From assembly GCA_030267565.1 (NCBI GenBank), contig BRXU01000015.1, positions 2,851,001 to 2,915,000 of the forward strand: 64,000 nucleotides of DNA, read 5' to 3'. The number at the start of each line of letters is the position of its first letter. The first letter of the stretch is position 1. Both the position numbers and the translations under genes were made by a program. The DNA is from Pleodorina starrii. Lineage: Eukaryota; Chlorophyta; Chlorophyceae; Chlamydomonadales; Volvocaceae. This document shows, piece after piece, positions 43,801 through 54,395 of this stretch. Below the pieces are notes generated by a model, which saw only the letters and a list, made by a program, of their open reading frames with translations, was not told the origin of the DNA and did no database searches.

Positions 43801-46800
43801 GTGGAAGTACGCGCGTGGTGGTAAGCACGGGTGAAGGCATGGGAAGAGGTGAGACGCAAGGGCAGAGGGCGCCCGTGCCGAGTGTCAGCACAAGATGCCA
43901 ACACGATTGACCAAAGCCGGAGAAGCAATGGCAGCCGCCGCTGCTGCCGCAGCAGCAGCAGCAGCAGCAGCAGCAGCCACGACCCGCTGCCTCCTCAACC
44001 CTGCAACCGCAGTCGCAGCAGCAGCAGCCGGATGGGCCGCAAGGACTGGATGGGGAGGCTGTAAGCGAGCGGCTTCTGCACGCGGTAGACAGAAGGTCCT
44101 GCTGTACGGAATACCAAGCCCGGGTTACGGCGAGCGGCACACGCTCGCTCGCTCGCTCGCTCACCCCAACGATCTCGCCCTGGCCCTGGAGCCCAGCGCT
44201 CCAGTACGGCCTGTACGGATGTACGGCAGTGCTGTTGTCTGGTACGGGGTCCATGAACTGCTCTGCGGAGAGGTCGCCTTTTAGACACACAGGGGGCCAC
44301 AAGAGCCATGCCCCGGACAACAAGGGGCACACATCGGGGCAGAGGGGCAGAGGGTGTGTGATTGCGTAAGGCCAGTGCTTTGGACGAGTGCTGATAGCAG
44401 CTGTAAACGACCCGACGCAAGGAAGCCCTGAACACCCCGGCCCCTGCACCCGACCCTGACCCACTTCCGGTCCACCCTTCTAGGAGGACCGCCTCCACCT
44501 CCGCTTGTCGGCCTGTCAGCTCGGTGCCCACCCTATTCGGACTGCTTTTCCTGTTAACTTAGCCCCGCCCGCCGTTCGCCGCCGTTGCAGCCGTTCCATC
44601 GCTGCGGTTTCATGCCGTAGTACCTACCAGGTTCTACCCCTCCCACCGTCGAAAACAAAAAGCGCGCGCCTGCTTGATTGTCTCTAATGCGCGGCTGCTT
44701 GATTGTCTCTATTGCCGGTACCCTTAGTAAACTATTATTAATTACCTTCGCAACATTGTCTAATACTACGTTATTAATAATTTATTATTGATACATCAAT
44801 AACTATACTATATCTTATTGTAAGTTTTCATGAGAAATCATCGTTAGTTACACACAAAGGGTACCTGCAAGCAATGAAAGCCGTCCTTATTCGGTAGGTA
44901 GGCCGGGTGAGGGCCGGCTACCACGAAGGTAGGCCGGGTGAGGGCCGGCTACCGCGAAAGCTATCGCTAAGGCCTTAATGCCCACAGCCTCGCAGCAACC
45001 ACCCTATGTAGCTACAAAACCCGAAAATCACTCCTCCACGCCTTCGCGGACACCTTAACTGGCACCATGTGCCGTACCAACGCCCTTATGAGGGCACAAC
45101 TCCTCTGAGTTCACAGAAAACCTTGGTTTTCTAGCGTTGCACTCAGAAAACCTTCAGATTTTTGATCATTATATCAACGCACCCGTCTGCAGCAGAATGT
45201 CCGACAGCACATTGTGGAGTCCGGCTCCCCGCAGCGGAGCCACCCACTTGACCTCCGGCTGGGCAGCTAGCCAGGAAACACCGGCGGGCAGGTCCTGTAC
45301 GGTAGTACAACAGTACGACAGTACGGCATCCAGGGAGACAGAGGCAGTCGGAGTGACGGCGAAATGAAGGCGGTTACGGCAGCGGTGATGACGGCAGAGG
45401 CCCGGTGGGAGAGGGCCACAGCAGGCCAAGGAAAAAACGGACAAGAGCCCAGCCTCTCCAGGTCAGTCTGGGTGCTGCACAGGGGCTCCAAAGCCCCCCT
45501 GCTGCGCCTCCCGTGTCCCGTCTCACGCCCGGCCGTCCTTGTACCTGCTGTACGGCGGCGGTAACACATGACCGGACTGTCGTACTTTCTTACCTGTCGG
45601 CACAGGAAGACGGAGAGCCGCAGCACGTCCCCCACCGCGCCGGCGGCTGGCACGTCAACAGCAGGCCGACAGGCGGCGGCGGCGGCGCGGTTGACGCTGC
45701 TGCCACGCGCCGCCGCGAGCGCCGCCGCCAGTTCCGCCGGCCAGTCCTGCGCCGCCGCCGCCAGCGCCGCCGCTGCCGCCGCCGCCGGGAGCCCCGTCAG
45801 CAGCTCCACCAGGATGCCGTACCGGGGCTGCCCGCCGGCGGCGCCGCCGCCGCTGCCGCCGGCAGCGGGTGGCAATGTTTGCAACGCCTGCAGCAGCGAT
45901 GTCAAAGCCAGGTCGGAAGCGGCGTCGCCGCCGCTGCCGCTGCTACTGCTGCTACTGCTGCTGCTGCTGCTATCGCTGCTGGTGGCGGTTTGCAGCAGCG
46001 GCAGCAGCGGCTGCCACTCCGGGGAGACTTTGAGGCTGGGGTCGCACTCCGCCTGTGCGGGCAAAGGTCGCCGGTACGGCGAAGTACGGCGGCGGTTGGT
46101 TACGGAAAAAACGGTTTGCCGTCAGTGCGCTGCCGGGGGCACTTGCTGAAATGCGGCGCTGAAGCGCATACAGTACGGCATACGCCCCCTGCACCTCTGA
46201 CGTACAGCACCTTGACACTAACCCGGCTTTACCCCGGCTCACAGCACGCCGGCATCCCGCCGCTCCCGTCGCGGCCCCCGCCGCCGGGGAGTCGGACTGC
46301 CAGATGGCGGCTCAGGGGGGCTCAGCGCTCCGAAACCGCATTCACCCCCAACACCCGGACCTCCCAGCTGGCCCCCTGGCCGAGGTGCTAAGGGGGGTCT
46401 GGGTCCGCTGTCTCGCTGTGTCGCCCGTTCTGCCACACACCAGCCAGAAGGGCCCCGCACTGCCGACGGCTCTGCGCCGCTGCTGCGATGCCGCTCTCTC
46501 TGGAGGACACGCGTGTGGGCGCACGCGCAGCGACACTTCACATGAGTGCTCCCCCGCAGCGCCCATTCAGCGGGTGGTCCGCTGGCTCTATTCGTCCGGG
46601 GTTCCGGAGCCCACTGAAACAGCCGCATGGGTTTTGGGTGGTTACATGACTCCCATTAATCGTGGGAGGGGTTGTTCACAGTATTAGTAAGGTACGACAA
46701 GACCACGTGGGTGTTGCGTGCACCTGCGCGCCCTCTTGCTGGCACCACGTGCTAGCACGTTGCACCCCACACCCCGCAACCGCGCAACCCGTAGTCGTAC

Positions 46801-47518
46801 TCGTGTCGTACACTCACCACCTCCGCCCCCTGCTCGTACGCAACTCCCAGCGCCGCGTCGGGCCCAGCAGACACCAGGAGGTTCTGGTCGGGTATGTACG
46901 ACAGGACTTGTCCCTGTCGGGCGGCCAGCCCCCTCGCGATCCGCCTGGCGTGCGCGTCGTCCTTGTACGACAAAATGAACAAGCGCCGTGACCGTACGCT
47001 GCCCAATGCGGTACTGCCAGTACTGCTGCTGCTGCTCGCTGCGCTGCTGCTCAGACGGGCATCCAGGCGCTGTCTGACAGAAACAGAACTTTGCGAGGCC
47101 GCAGCCGCGGCGGCCGCCGCGGCGACGTCAGAGGAGGCGACGGGCCTACGAGAGGGCGCAGTCGTTTGGCGGGCGAGGGCGAGCGCCCGTCGAAGTCACG
47201 AACTGTTAACTTGCAACAGGTGCGAAAGTATCGCAAACAGCCAGGACATAGACGTTGGTGTGTGCGTATATATACCGTATTGGGACTGGATATGAAGGTT
47301 GTGAAGGCTGCGAGTGGGAAGGAAGCGCAGTTCCCCGAATGCGACATAAGCATTTCTTTTGGCCCAGTTACCAACCTTAGCTCAATGAATCCCGTGCTTA
47401 AAAGGACATCCTTTGCGCAAGAGCCCGCTGCGAGTATAGCCACAGCCAATACGATGGCTGGAATTGGGAAGCATATGCAAGCATGCGCCATTGCGATTAT
47501 CCTATAAGGAGCGTTCAT
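31811..47518 (-). CDS. Secreted subtilisin-like serine protease (S8, KP-43-like)
   Basis: Twenty-four exons, all in phase, give 1,115 residues: 47518-47376, 47073-46818, 46052-45594, 45294-45183, 44238-44165, 43741-43570, 42444-42221, 41612-41537, 40931-40869, 40388-40225, 39917-39855, 39078-38950, 38399-38259, 37916-37845, 37513-37459, 37104-37072, 36622-36548, 36236-36181, 35310-35273, 35004-34929, 34190-33988, 33345-33197, 32792-32569, 32101-31811. A signal peptide (IPAIVLAVAILAAGSCA) and an I9-like prosegment (RRLFILSYKDD) come first. The catalytic triad is complete: Asp ~351 (VGDTGLDID), His ~419 (NGHGTSVSG), Ser ~784 (GTSFAAP), with oxyanion Asn ~525 (SAGNEG). HSNSWG, SINEPALAKNV, FSSAGP and GRIKPDIIAPG also fit, and a roughly 160-residue insert before FSSAGP resembles a PA domain. 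A beta-sandwich (YYDYP, NNLDL, DRVNTVE) and a PPPPSSPG tail end the protein. It may relate to algal wall-lytic hatching subtilases (inference). The intron after 35273 needs a GC donor. Confidence 0.88.
31830..32010 (-). repeat. 27-bp coding minisatellite in the subtilase tail
   Basis: About seven copies of a 27-base unit encoding PPPPSSPG(I/V) at the C terminus of the subtilase. Ile/Val alternation and one Arg mark individual copies. Confidence 0.9.
35749..36180. repeat. 14-bp minisatellite, about 31 copies, abutting a splice donor
   Basis: Unit ATGCACTCATGCAC, with CTC/CTCC and GCGC variants. On the minus (sense) strand the array starts inside the donor of the exon that carries the catalytic Ser: CTG|GTGAGTGCAT. 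Confidence 0.95.
38571..38610 (+). repeat. Dispersed repeat family B copy
   Basis: GACGTCTCCTTCTCCGCTGC followed by GACATTTTCTTTATACC in a subtilase intron, antisense to the gene. Confidence 0.5.
39097..39118 (-). repeat. Dispersed repeat family B fragment
   Basis: AAAGAAGATACCGCAGCGGA just upstream (sense) of the subtilase exon at 39078-38950. Confidence 0.5.
39298..39755. repeat. (GGT)n array, about 150 units
   Basis: Some 458 bases of GGT with one interruption (GTGGGGGTGGGGG near 39559). It lies in a subtilase intron, where the transcript reads (ACC)n. The long Gly, Val, Trp, Pro, His and Thr homopolymer frames across it are artefacts of the repeat. Confidence 0.97.
43261..43511. repeat. 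(GTTT)n array, about 63 units
   Basis: About 250 bases of perfect GTTT tetranucleotide repeat, (AAAC)n in the subtilase transcript, between the exon carrying the Asp and the exon carrying the His. Confidence 0.97.
44663..44712. repeat. 24-bp direct repeat
   Basis: Two copies of CTGCTTGATTGTCTCTA with flanking bases (GCGC..., GCGG...) directly before the AT-rich element in a subtilase intron. Confidence 0.8.
44717..44865. mobile_element. AT-rich MITE-like element with 9-bp terminal inverted repeats
   Basis: GGTACCCTT at one end and AAGGGTACC at the other enclose about 130 bases that are strikingly AT-rich (TATTATTAATTA, AATTTATTATTGAT) in a GC-rich window. No frame inside. The structure suggests a small non-autonomous DNA element or an organelle-derived piece. 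Confidence 0.45.
44897..44958. repeat. 31-bp near-palindromic unit, two tandem copies
   Basis: Each unit begins GGTAGGCCGGGTGAGG and ends GGCCGGCTACC; its two halves are nearly inverted. Adjacent to the AT-rich element, in the same subtilase intron. Confidence 0.75.
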
Positions 47519-48496
47519 AACAATAATATCGGCATGTCAATCAGTGGGACAACCATATATAATTGGAGCTAAAAGGAGCAAATTCGGCCAACTAGCCCGG
47601 AGGCTATGGCATTTCCCAGCACTTTCACAAATTCGCAATCAGGAAGTATTTGCACATATCACGAAAGCTACTTTGTAATTAACATTCAAGACTTCCCAGC
47701 ACCGCTCGCCGTTGTCGCTATTCTCGGCGCCGTACGGTTTCTTAGGTGGAGGGCGGTCCACTTACATCACGCAAAGCCAGTGCTGTGCCACTGGCGCATC
47801 ATAAACATACGGTACTGTATATGCACATGATAATCATTTGGCGTAACCCGTCGAGGCCGCACGGGCGATGATGAGGACACTGCCCGTGCTTCTTTCACCG
47901 TAACATTTAATTCAGCAAGCACCAGCGAACGCAGACTCATCAAGTTTTTTGCCTACAAGCAAGCTTCTTCAATCTCTCATCCATGCTCACAGAAGAGTAA
48001 TGCATATACCTGTACGTTTCGCTTCGGCCAACGGCCGTCGTCCCCGCGATCACAGGCCGATAGGTAGGGCCGGACGCTGGCCGGACAAGAACAAAACGCC
48101 TTTTAATCTGTGCCTCAAAATGCTGTAGGAAACCTCGCGACATAGGGTTGCTGTACGTTTGAAACGTACGGTAGTCCAAGTCAGGAAGCCAGCACGTGCT
48201 GCCGAGCGGCAATTTTTTTCCAAACAGCGCCCTGTCCGTCTTCTGGTGTTGCACCAGTTACATTGTCCAAACGGGCGCACTTTAAATGACTCATTGTCGA
48301 GCCGACCACGGTACTGCGACAGTTGTTCTCTCAGACTGTAGCTGCCGCGAAGCTTCTCCCGGTGGCGATAGTTGCCTCTGCATATACGGACCGACTTTCG
48401 ACAAGGCACCCATTTCTTACAATTCGCCTCACCGTGCCGGCACGGTTATGTATTATTATCAAAGGTAGTCGCTGTGCGAGCGCTGCGTGAAAATCC

Positions 48497-48540
48497 CGAT
48501 GGCACAGGCCCGAGCCAAGAAGCTCGGGCCTTTGCCATCG
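48497..48540. other. 19-bp stem hairpin, one mismatch, 6-base loop
   Basis: CGATGGCA, a two-base step with one mismatch, GGCCCGAGC, loop CAAGAA, then GCTCGGGCC, TT and TGCCATCG. The arms pair at 18 of 19 positions. It lies far from any coding exon. It could be a structured RNA, a small-RNA precursor or a tiny inverted-repeat element. Confidence 0.6.
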
Positions 48541-49411
48541 CGCCGCGGGGCGCAGCTACTGTACAGTGCGTCTCGATTGTCGATTTCGCGCGCGCTCTTA
48601 AATGCCGCCCGCACGGCAGGGCACGGCAGTCGCTCTACGCGTCATGCCAGTCAGACGGACCAACCTGTCGCGAGGCGCAGTGTGTATGCAGCCTTATCGG
48701 CGCATCGGGCGCGCTGGCAGCAAGCGCCCTGCTGCTTCGCCCTGCTTCGTCCTGCTTCGTGCGATCGCACTACGTAGCTGTTTTCCAGCTCCTCTGTAAT
48801 ATAAGTTGATTTTTTTATTGCTGCGTCACTCCGTGGTCCGTGCCAAATGCATATCCAGCCCTCCAGCTCCTGATTTGTTGTTTTGTCTTGCTGGGCAACA
48901 TCACGGACTGCCCGTCGCCGCTCGCTGCATACGCTGCACCGCGGCCCGCCGCCCGTTTTTTTATACTTTTCCTTACAAATGATGTCGGTGTCGACGATGA
49001 CTGACGGACCGTTTGGATGGTTGTACAGCGCCGCCCCCACCCCCACCCCCTTGACAGGAGACCTCTGCCATTGCTTTCGCTGTCGCACTGCGACAACAAA
49101 AGCCAATGAAACCAACCGCCGTAACGCCCTGTGGGCGGGAATACGTCGTTCTCACTTCACGGCGAGCGCAATGATGTGTAGCGGTAACCTGGCAACTGAA
49201 ATAGGCGGTGTCACGGTACCGCCTTCAAGTGAAGAGGGAGGCGGGGACCCGGGGTTCAACTGAGGTGAAGGACAAGGGCAGATTTTGGCAGGCCGAGGTT
49301 GTTGTGGCCGTTAAAGTGGGTTCTGGAGCCTCCGTAAGGGTTACGAGCGAAGCAGCGTGCCACTGGCCATGCACACTGCAGCGGAGACGGCCAGCAAAAA
49401 GAACAGCGCTA

Positions 49412-49516
49412 GCTACCGTACGAAATACGGTGGTCGTGAGCGTAACGCTATAATACGGAATACGGTGGTCGTGAGCGTAACGCTACCATACGAAATACGG
49501 TGGCCGTGAGTGTAAG
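49412..49516. repeat. 35-bp tandem repeat, 3 copies
   Basis: Unit of the form GCTACCGTACGAAATACGG followed by TGGTCGTGAGCGTAAC. The copies differ by a few substitutions. Each contains the small palindrome CCGTA..TACGG. Confidence 0.9.
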
Positions 49517-50887
49517 TGCGTAACAACCGCGGCAAAGGCTGGTCCATGCGGCTGTTGGGCGGAGGCTGTTGGGCGGAGGTATGATTATTGCAACTTTCGT
49601 TACAATGAGGCTCCCCCAAGCCACGGGCAGTACTGAACTACCGATAGGCAGGACCAACAGGCGCCCGCTGGCTGAGCCCCGAGGCGCTGCACCGAAGCGC
49701 TGCAACCAGGGCCCTCCAGGGCGGTGGGTGGACCAGCCAGCTGAGGCGGCAGGAGCGCAGGACTTCTCACCGCCCTGGTTGCAACACAGCCCCACCGAGT
49801 CGTAGATTGGAAGGAGCAAGGGAGCGGAGGCGCATGCGTGGGGGGACCAAGGGAATGCCCTCCACGCAAGCAACCGTAAAAGACATGCAATGGAGACAAA
49901 GCCACACCACATCACCACCGGAGGAAGCCGACCCGCCGATTCCGAGGGACGCAATGCAACGAAACAAACGGTACGGCATGCCGTAAGGGCGGTCCCACAA
50001 CATCCAGCCAGCGGCCAGCCAGCGGCTGCCACACGGCGCCCCCGTTTCCCCCATCGTAGCCCGCATGCCGCCCAGAGGCACGAAGCGCACTCGACCCAAA
50101 TCAATCCCTGACGCGCCGCCTGCACAGTTTCCATGGCCGCTTTGTGAGGCGACGAATGTTAGTCTTTCAGCGTGGGTTGGCGACAAGACAAGGTGGTTGT
50201 TCTCTGGCGGTATGCAGCCTTATGCAGGTGCTTGGCACTGGGTGGCATTCTGTACCATGCAGTCCTGTTGTGCTGCTTGCAAGAGAACCTGCTTGTTGCG
50301 GTCGAGTACACACGTGCTCCGAATCAGCGATCTGGGAGTCTTAATGTGCGGGGCTGTGCTGGGCTATGGGGTTTTGGGCGGGTGGCGTACCGGTATAAGC
50401 GGCATCCAGCCGCCGGAAGGAAGGGCCGTGATCCCGTGAACCGCAAATGCAAGCGATTATTGATTTGTTCGCGGTGATTCAGTCTTACCGCTTGCTGAAG
50501 CTTTTGAGTTTTGCCGCTAAACTGCTGCAAATTCGGTTGGCGCGTTGGAGGATTGGGTTCGCACGAATGCGGCGTATAATTTGCATGCATTTTCCTTCGT
50601 AAAATTCATTTTCGTGGAGGCCATTACTCAAGTTAAAACCTGTGAATTAGTTGATCACGAGGGCCACGCCAGGCCCAGACTAACGACCGCGTTTTGGCAC
50701 ATTGCAGCGGTATACAAGCGTCGGACAACATGTTTAGTGAACGTTCTAAATAGCCGTCCTGGCCGATTATCTTGCTACGTTGCAAATTAATCAATTTGCA
50801 ACTGGCTGGCTCCTGTAAGCACCCGACGCCGTTGATAAACTCTGTGTAAACCTTTTCATTCAATTGATCAGTTTGCACCTGAGAGCA

Positions 50888-51778
50888 ATGCTCAACCCGG
50901 CGTCGCTGGCGCTGGCCCTGGCTCTGGCCTTGGTCGTTGCGCCGGGCGCTCATGGCGCGGAATTGTGCGGCCTCACCCCCACGCCCTCCTGCGGCGGCCA
51001 CGACTACTCGGCCGTCTTCCGATCTGCTGAGAGCGGCATCGACTTTGACAACCTGCCAGGCTACACCCGCAGCGCGCACCACGCCGACCACGCGCTCATC
51101 GCCGTGGAGAGCCGCGTATTCGCGGGCCAGCGCGGCTGGAAATCCACGCTGACCGCCCACCTCATCTCCCCAGCCCGTGGCGCCAACTTCGCCATGTACC
51201 TCGCGGAGATGGGCGAGGACTCCTCCGCGGACCCCGCCAGGCCCGGCGTGGAGCGCTTCATCCTAGTCCTCCAAGGCGACGCCTCCGTCCGCCGCGGCTC
51301 CAAAACCACCAAGCTCCCCGCCAATACCTACGCCTACTTCCCGCCCAACTCCACCGCCATCCTCTCCTCGGAGGACGGCGCCGGCATGCTCGTCTACGAG
51401 CGCGTCTACGCCGCCGGCGGCGAGCCCGTCTTCTCCTACGGCGACGTCGAAGAGTCGCCGCTCCTGCCCACCGGCCCCGAAGTCTTCAAGCTGCGCAAGC
51501 TGCTGCCCCAGACCGCCGACTACGACTTCAACGTCCACATCATGGACTTCCAGCCGGGCGAGTACCTTTGGGTCAAGGAAGTCCACTACAACCAGCACGG
51601 GCTGCTGCTTCTGGAGGGCAAGGGCATCTACCGCCTGGGTGACAAGTGGTACCCGGTGCAGGCGGGCGACGCCGTCTGGATGGCGCCCTATGTGCCGCAG
51701 TGGTACGCCGCCCTGGGTACCTCGCCCACGCGCTACGTCATTTATAAGGACACCACGCTTGACCCACTGATGGGGTGA
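50888..51778 (+). CDS. UGLYAH: (S)-ureidoglycine aminohydrolase
   Basis: Intronless, 296 residues. It hydrolyses (S)-ureidoglycine to (S)-ureidoglycolate and ammonia in ureide (purine) breakdown. Residues 1-23 form a clear signal peptide (ALALALALVVAPGAHG), fitting the endoplasmic-reticulum location of the plant enzyme. The bicupin fold is visible: an N-terminal cupin (WKSTLTAHLISPARGANF, FILVLQGDASV, YFPPNS) and a C-terminal cupin (HIMDFQPGEYLWVKEVHYN, QHGLLLLEGKGIYRLG, GDAVWMAPYVPQWYAALG). The metal ligands Glu231, His233, His237 and Gln271 have the plant spacing (+2, +6, +40), and LYS before Glu231 completes the WVKEVHYNQHG motif. The start is the first ATG that gives the signal peptide; longer in-frame reading upstream has no ATG. 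It is the only single-exon gene in a window of intron-rich genes. Confidence 0.93.
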   Translation: MLNPASLALALALALVVAPGAHGAELCGLTPTPSCGGHDYSAVFRSAESGIDFDNLPGYTRSAHHADHALIAVESRVFAGQRGWKSTLTAHLISPARGANFAMYLAEMGEDSSADPARPGVERFILVLQGDASVRRGSKTTKLPANTYAYFPPNSTAILSSEDGAGMLVYERVYAAGGEPVFSYGDVEESPLLPTGPEVFKLRKLLPQTADYDFNVHIMDFQPGEYLWVKEVHYNQHGLLLLEGKGIYRLGDKWYPVQAGDAVWMAPYVPQWYAALGTSPTRYVIYKDTTLDPLMG

Positions 51779-54395
51779 GGGCAGAGGCGGGGGGCGGTCC
51801 CGGGACACACAACGCCCTTGGGCTGGGCTGGGGCGGGGCGGGGCTGGGGCGGGGCGGGGCTGATAGGTGCTGCCCTGGGCGGAGACGGCCCTGAGCCGTC
51901 TAGGCTAAGAGGGTCGTAGGGTCGCACCCGCTGCCGGGTTAGCTGCTGGGCTGAAGGCCCGGGGGATGGGGCCCTGCCGACCGGGTTTCGGCTCTAGGCT
52001 TATCTTGGCTTATATTGATGAGCTTGTGGGACGGACTCTGTGCCAGACGGCCTCTATGCCGGGTCAGGGGGTCAAGCGACGGTTGGGCGGGCAGGCGGGC
52101 AGGCGCGCGAGTTATAAGGGGTTGGGCGGCAAGGGGTGAGACCCGGGGTTTGGGGATGTGGGTCGCCGCGCGGCAAGAAGCCGGAAAGGTGATTGGCCGC
52201 GAGGCCGCGAAGACGAGCTCCCCGAAGCGGATTGCCATCTGGGTCGCCCCTGGGACGAATAAGGATGACGGGTTTTGCCGTAGTTGCCCTTCAGTGGGGC
52301 TCATGGAAAGTGTTTTAGGGCCTCCTTGAGTCCCCTAGTCCCCTAGTGGAGGCGGGCGGCGAGCGCGGAAGAGCCGTGGGCGCGGGTTTTACCATGACGA
52401 CAAGGCCACAACCCAAATGCACGTCACTTGTGGCGCACACGCGTTCGAGAGCGAAAGGATCACCGGCGCCGAACGCTTGAAGCCACATACAGGGAAGCGG
52501 CTGAGGCGCTCTGGGGCTGTACTAACATTTTCCCCTCAGGCGCGCCGAACCGGCAGACAAAGAGCGCGCGTGTATGGATGGGGAGGGGTCGAGGCGCGAC
52601 TAGGGGTGCATCGACCTGATACCGGATCGGCGGTTTGAAACCTGACCCGACTCGGAGCGGACCCGACACGCAGCCTGGGAGCGCAGTGGTACCTCCCACG
52701 GCTGCTATCCGGAGGGGGCCTCGGAGCATATCTGGTGGCTCGGGTGTTGTCGTGTGCGGTCACGTCGGAGAACCGATGATGTCGATGTTTGTTTCGTTAA
52801 CCCGCGATGATGCGTGAGGCACGTTAACACGTGTGATCCCCGCGCGTGGGGGTGCTTTTGGTGACGTGTTTCGTTTCGTTTCGTGCGCCGCCGGAAAGAG
52901 AGGGGAGGAGAGGAGCGGAGAGGGGAGGAGACATCTGGTGGTGGTGGCACCGCGTGTGGGTGGGTGGGGGGGGTTGTGTGCCCTGTGTGCGGGGCGGCAG
53001 CGGATGGCAAAGGAGTCACGGGACTGGCGGACAGGCGGACACAGCCAGCCCCCGTGTGTGTGTGTGCAGGTTTGTGCAGGGGGTTTTGTTGGGGTCGTAG
53101 AGACGATGCCGGTCTTGTTGGGTTCTGCGGAGGCCGTGCTGCTGGTAGGTGAGGAGCCCGTCCACAAGCGCCACCCCTGGGGGGTGAGGGTGGATGGGGG
53201 CCATCGGCCATGGCGCGCTGCCCTGCGGTCGGCACCGCAGCGCACACGCGGTGCGCAAGCTGTAACCACTTTGAGAAAAAGGAAAAGAAAAAGCCGGCCC
53301 GAGTTCGTTGGAACCCATGCTGGAGCCGCGGTGGCTGTTCTTGACACTTTGCTCGGCATGACGGTTGCAAAAGTGTGAAGGACATGAACTGAAAGCCCGC
53401 ATCTCACGGCAGCTGGGGCCGGCACACGGTGCACCCCCCCCTCACACACACACGGTGCACACGATAACCCAGCACCTGCCCTGGGCAGCCCTGGGTGTAC
53501 CGGTAAGTGAATTTTGAGTTGTGCAGGGGCAGCGTGGGTGGGTGTGGGTGGGTGGGTCAGCCACAGCTGACAAGTAAGACACGAGCCGACGAGCACAAAC
53601 AATGGTTTCGGAGAATGTTAATCGGCATGAAGCTCTGCCAGGGGACATTTGCTGCGAGGTCGGCGTTGGCGCAGCTGGCCGCGTTTTGCGCCGCGATGGG
53701 ACCAGAGGGGGGGAAAGAGGTGCGTACAGGTGCGTACCCATCAGGGGGACTGTTGGGCGGCGAGGACGTGTCACTCTGCGAGCGATGAGCTTGTGGGTTG
53801 TCCAGCCTACGCCTGCCGGGAGACAAGCGAGCGTCTGTTGGGCGACCGGGAGCATCTGGGTTTCAGCTGCTTATCAGCGCGCAGACATATACAGGCAATT
53901 GGCAGCCTCGGGCTGCATGGGGCTGCCGGTTGAGGTTCGTACGCGCTCAGGTCGTCTGCAGGGGTAAGCGGGAGTAGAACTCCTTACCCACTTGGGTGGC
54001 GCTACCCCGGGCAGTTGGTGTTCTGGCATTTGCCGGCCTTGGGACCATTGAATGCGCGGCGCGCTGCGTGCGGAGGAATGGTACGGCAATGCTGTATGGC
54101 GCGACGGCGCGAACGTTGACCATGCAACGAACAGCCCGGCCGAGTGTGAGCAATATAATAGGTAATGCAACATCTCTGCTGGCACACCCAATTGGATTCA
54201 AGAACAATTAACAACGTTGCCGTCAACCGCTATTTTGTTGGCAAAAGAACCACAAGGAACACATATTTAACGAATGCCGATTTTTATTATGGTACAAGCA
54301 TGCTACCAAAGTATATAGGTTCCCTTACTTGCGTCCATTGGGAACAATTGTCCGGTCGGGAGCTGTACTAAGCTGTCGGGCAGGAGCCGCGAACG
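51779..54395. other. 3' flank of UGLYAH and 5' flank of MTR4; no gene recognised
   Basis: Contains tandem GGGCTGGGGCGGGGC near 51820-51860 and a TGTAA at 53261-53265 that is far (1.5 kb) for the UGLYAH 3' end. The last 250 bases before 54396 are AT-richer and may be the MTR4 promoter and 5' UTR. Frames in between lack domains. Confidence 0.45.

Larger units (their letters stand above)
47519..50887. other. No convincing gene; divergent upstream regions of subtilase and ureidoglycine aminohydrolase
   Basis: About 3.4 kb with lower GC content and no frame that shows a domain or coherent exon borders. Minus-strand frames around 47940-48409 have a balanced amino-acid composition but no recognisable motif. 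The stretch holds a long hairpin (48497-48540), a 35-base tandem triplet (49412-49516) and an inverted repeat CAACCAGGGC...GCCCTGGTTG around 49700-49785. Confidence 0.4.

Noticed and set aside
47940..48409. Two overlapping minus-strand frames with balanced composition, considered as a transposase fragment
   Set aside because: No catalytic motif, no terminal repeats and no splice solution joining them.
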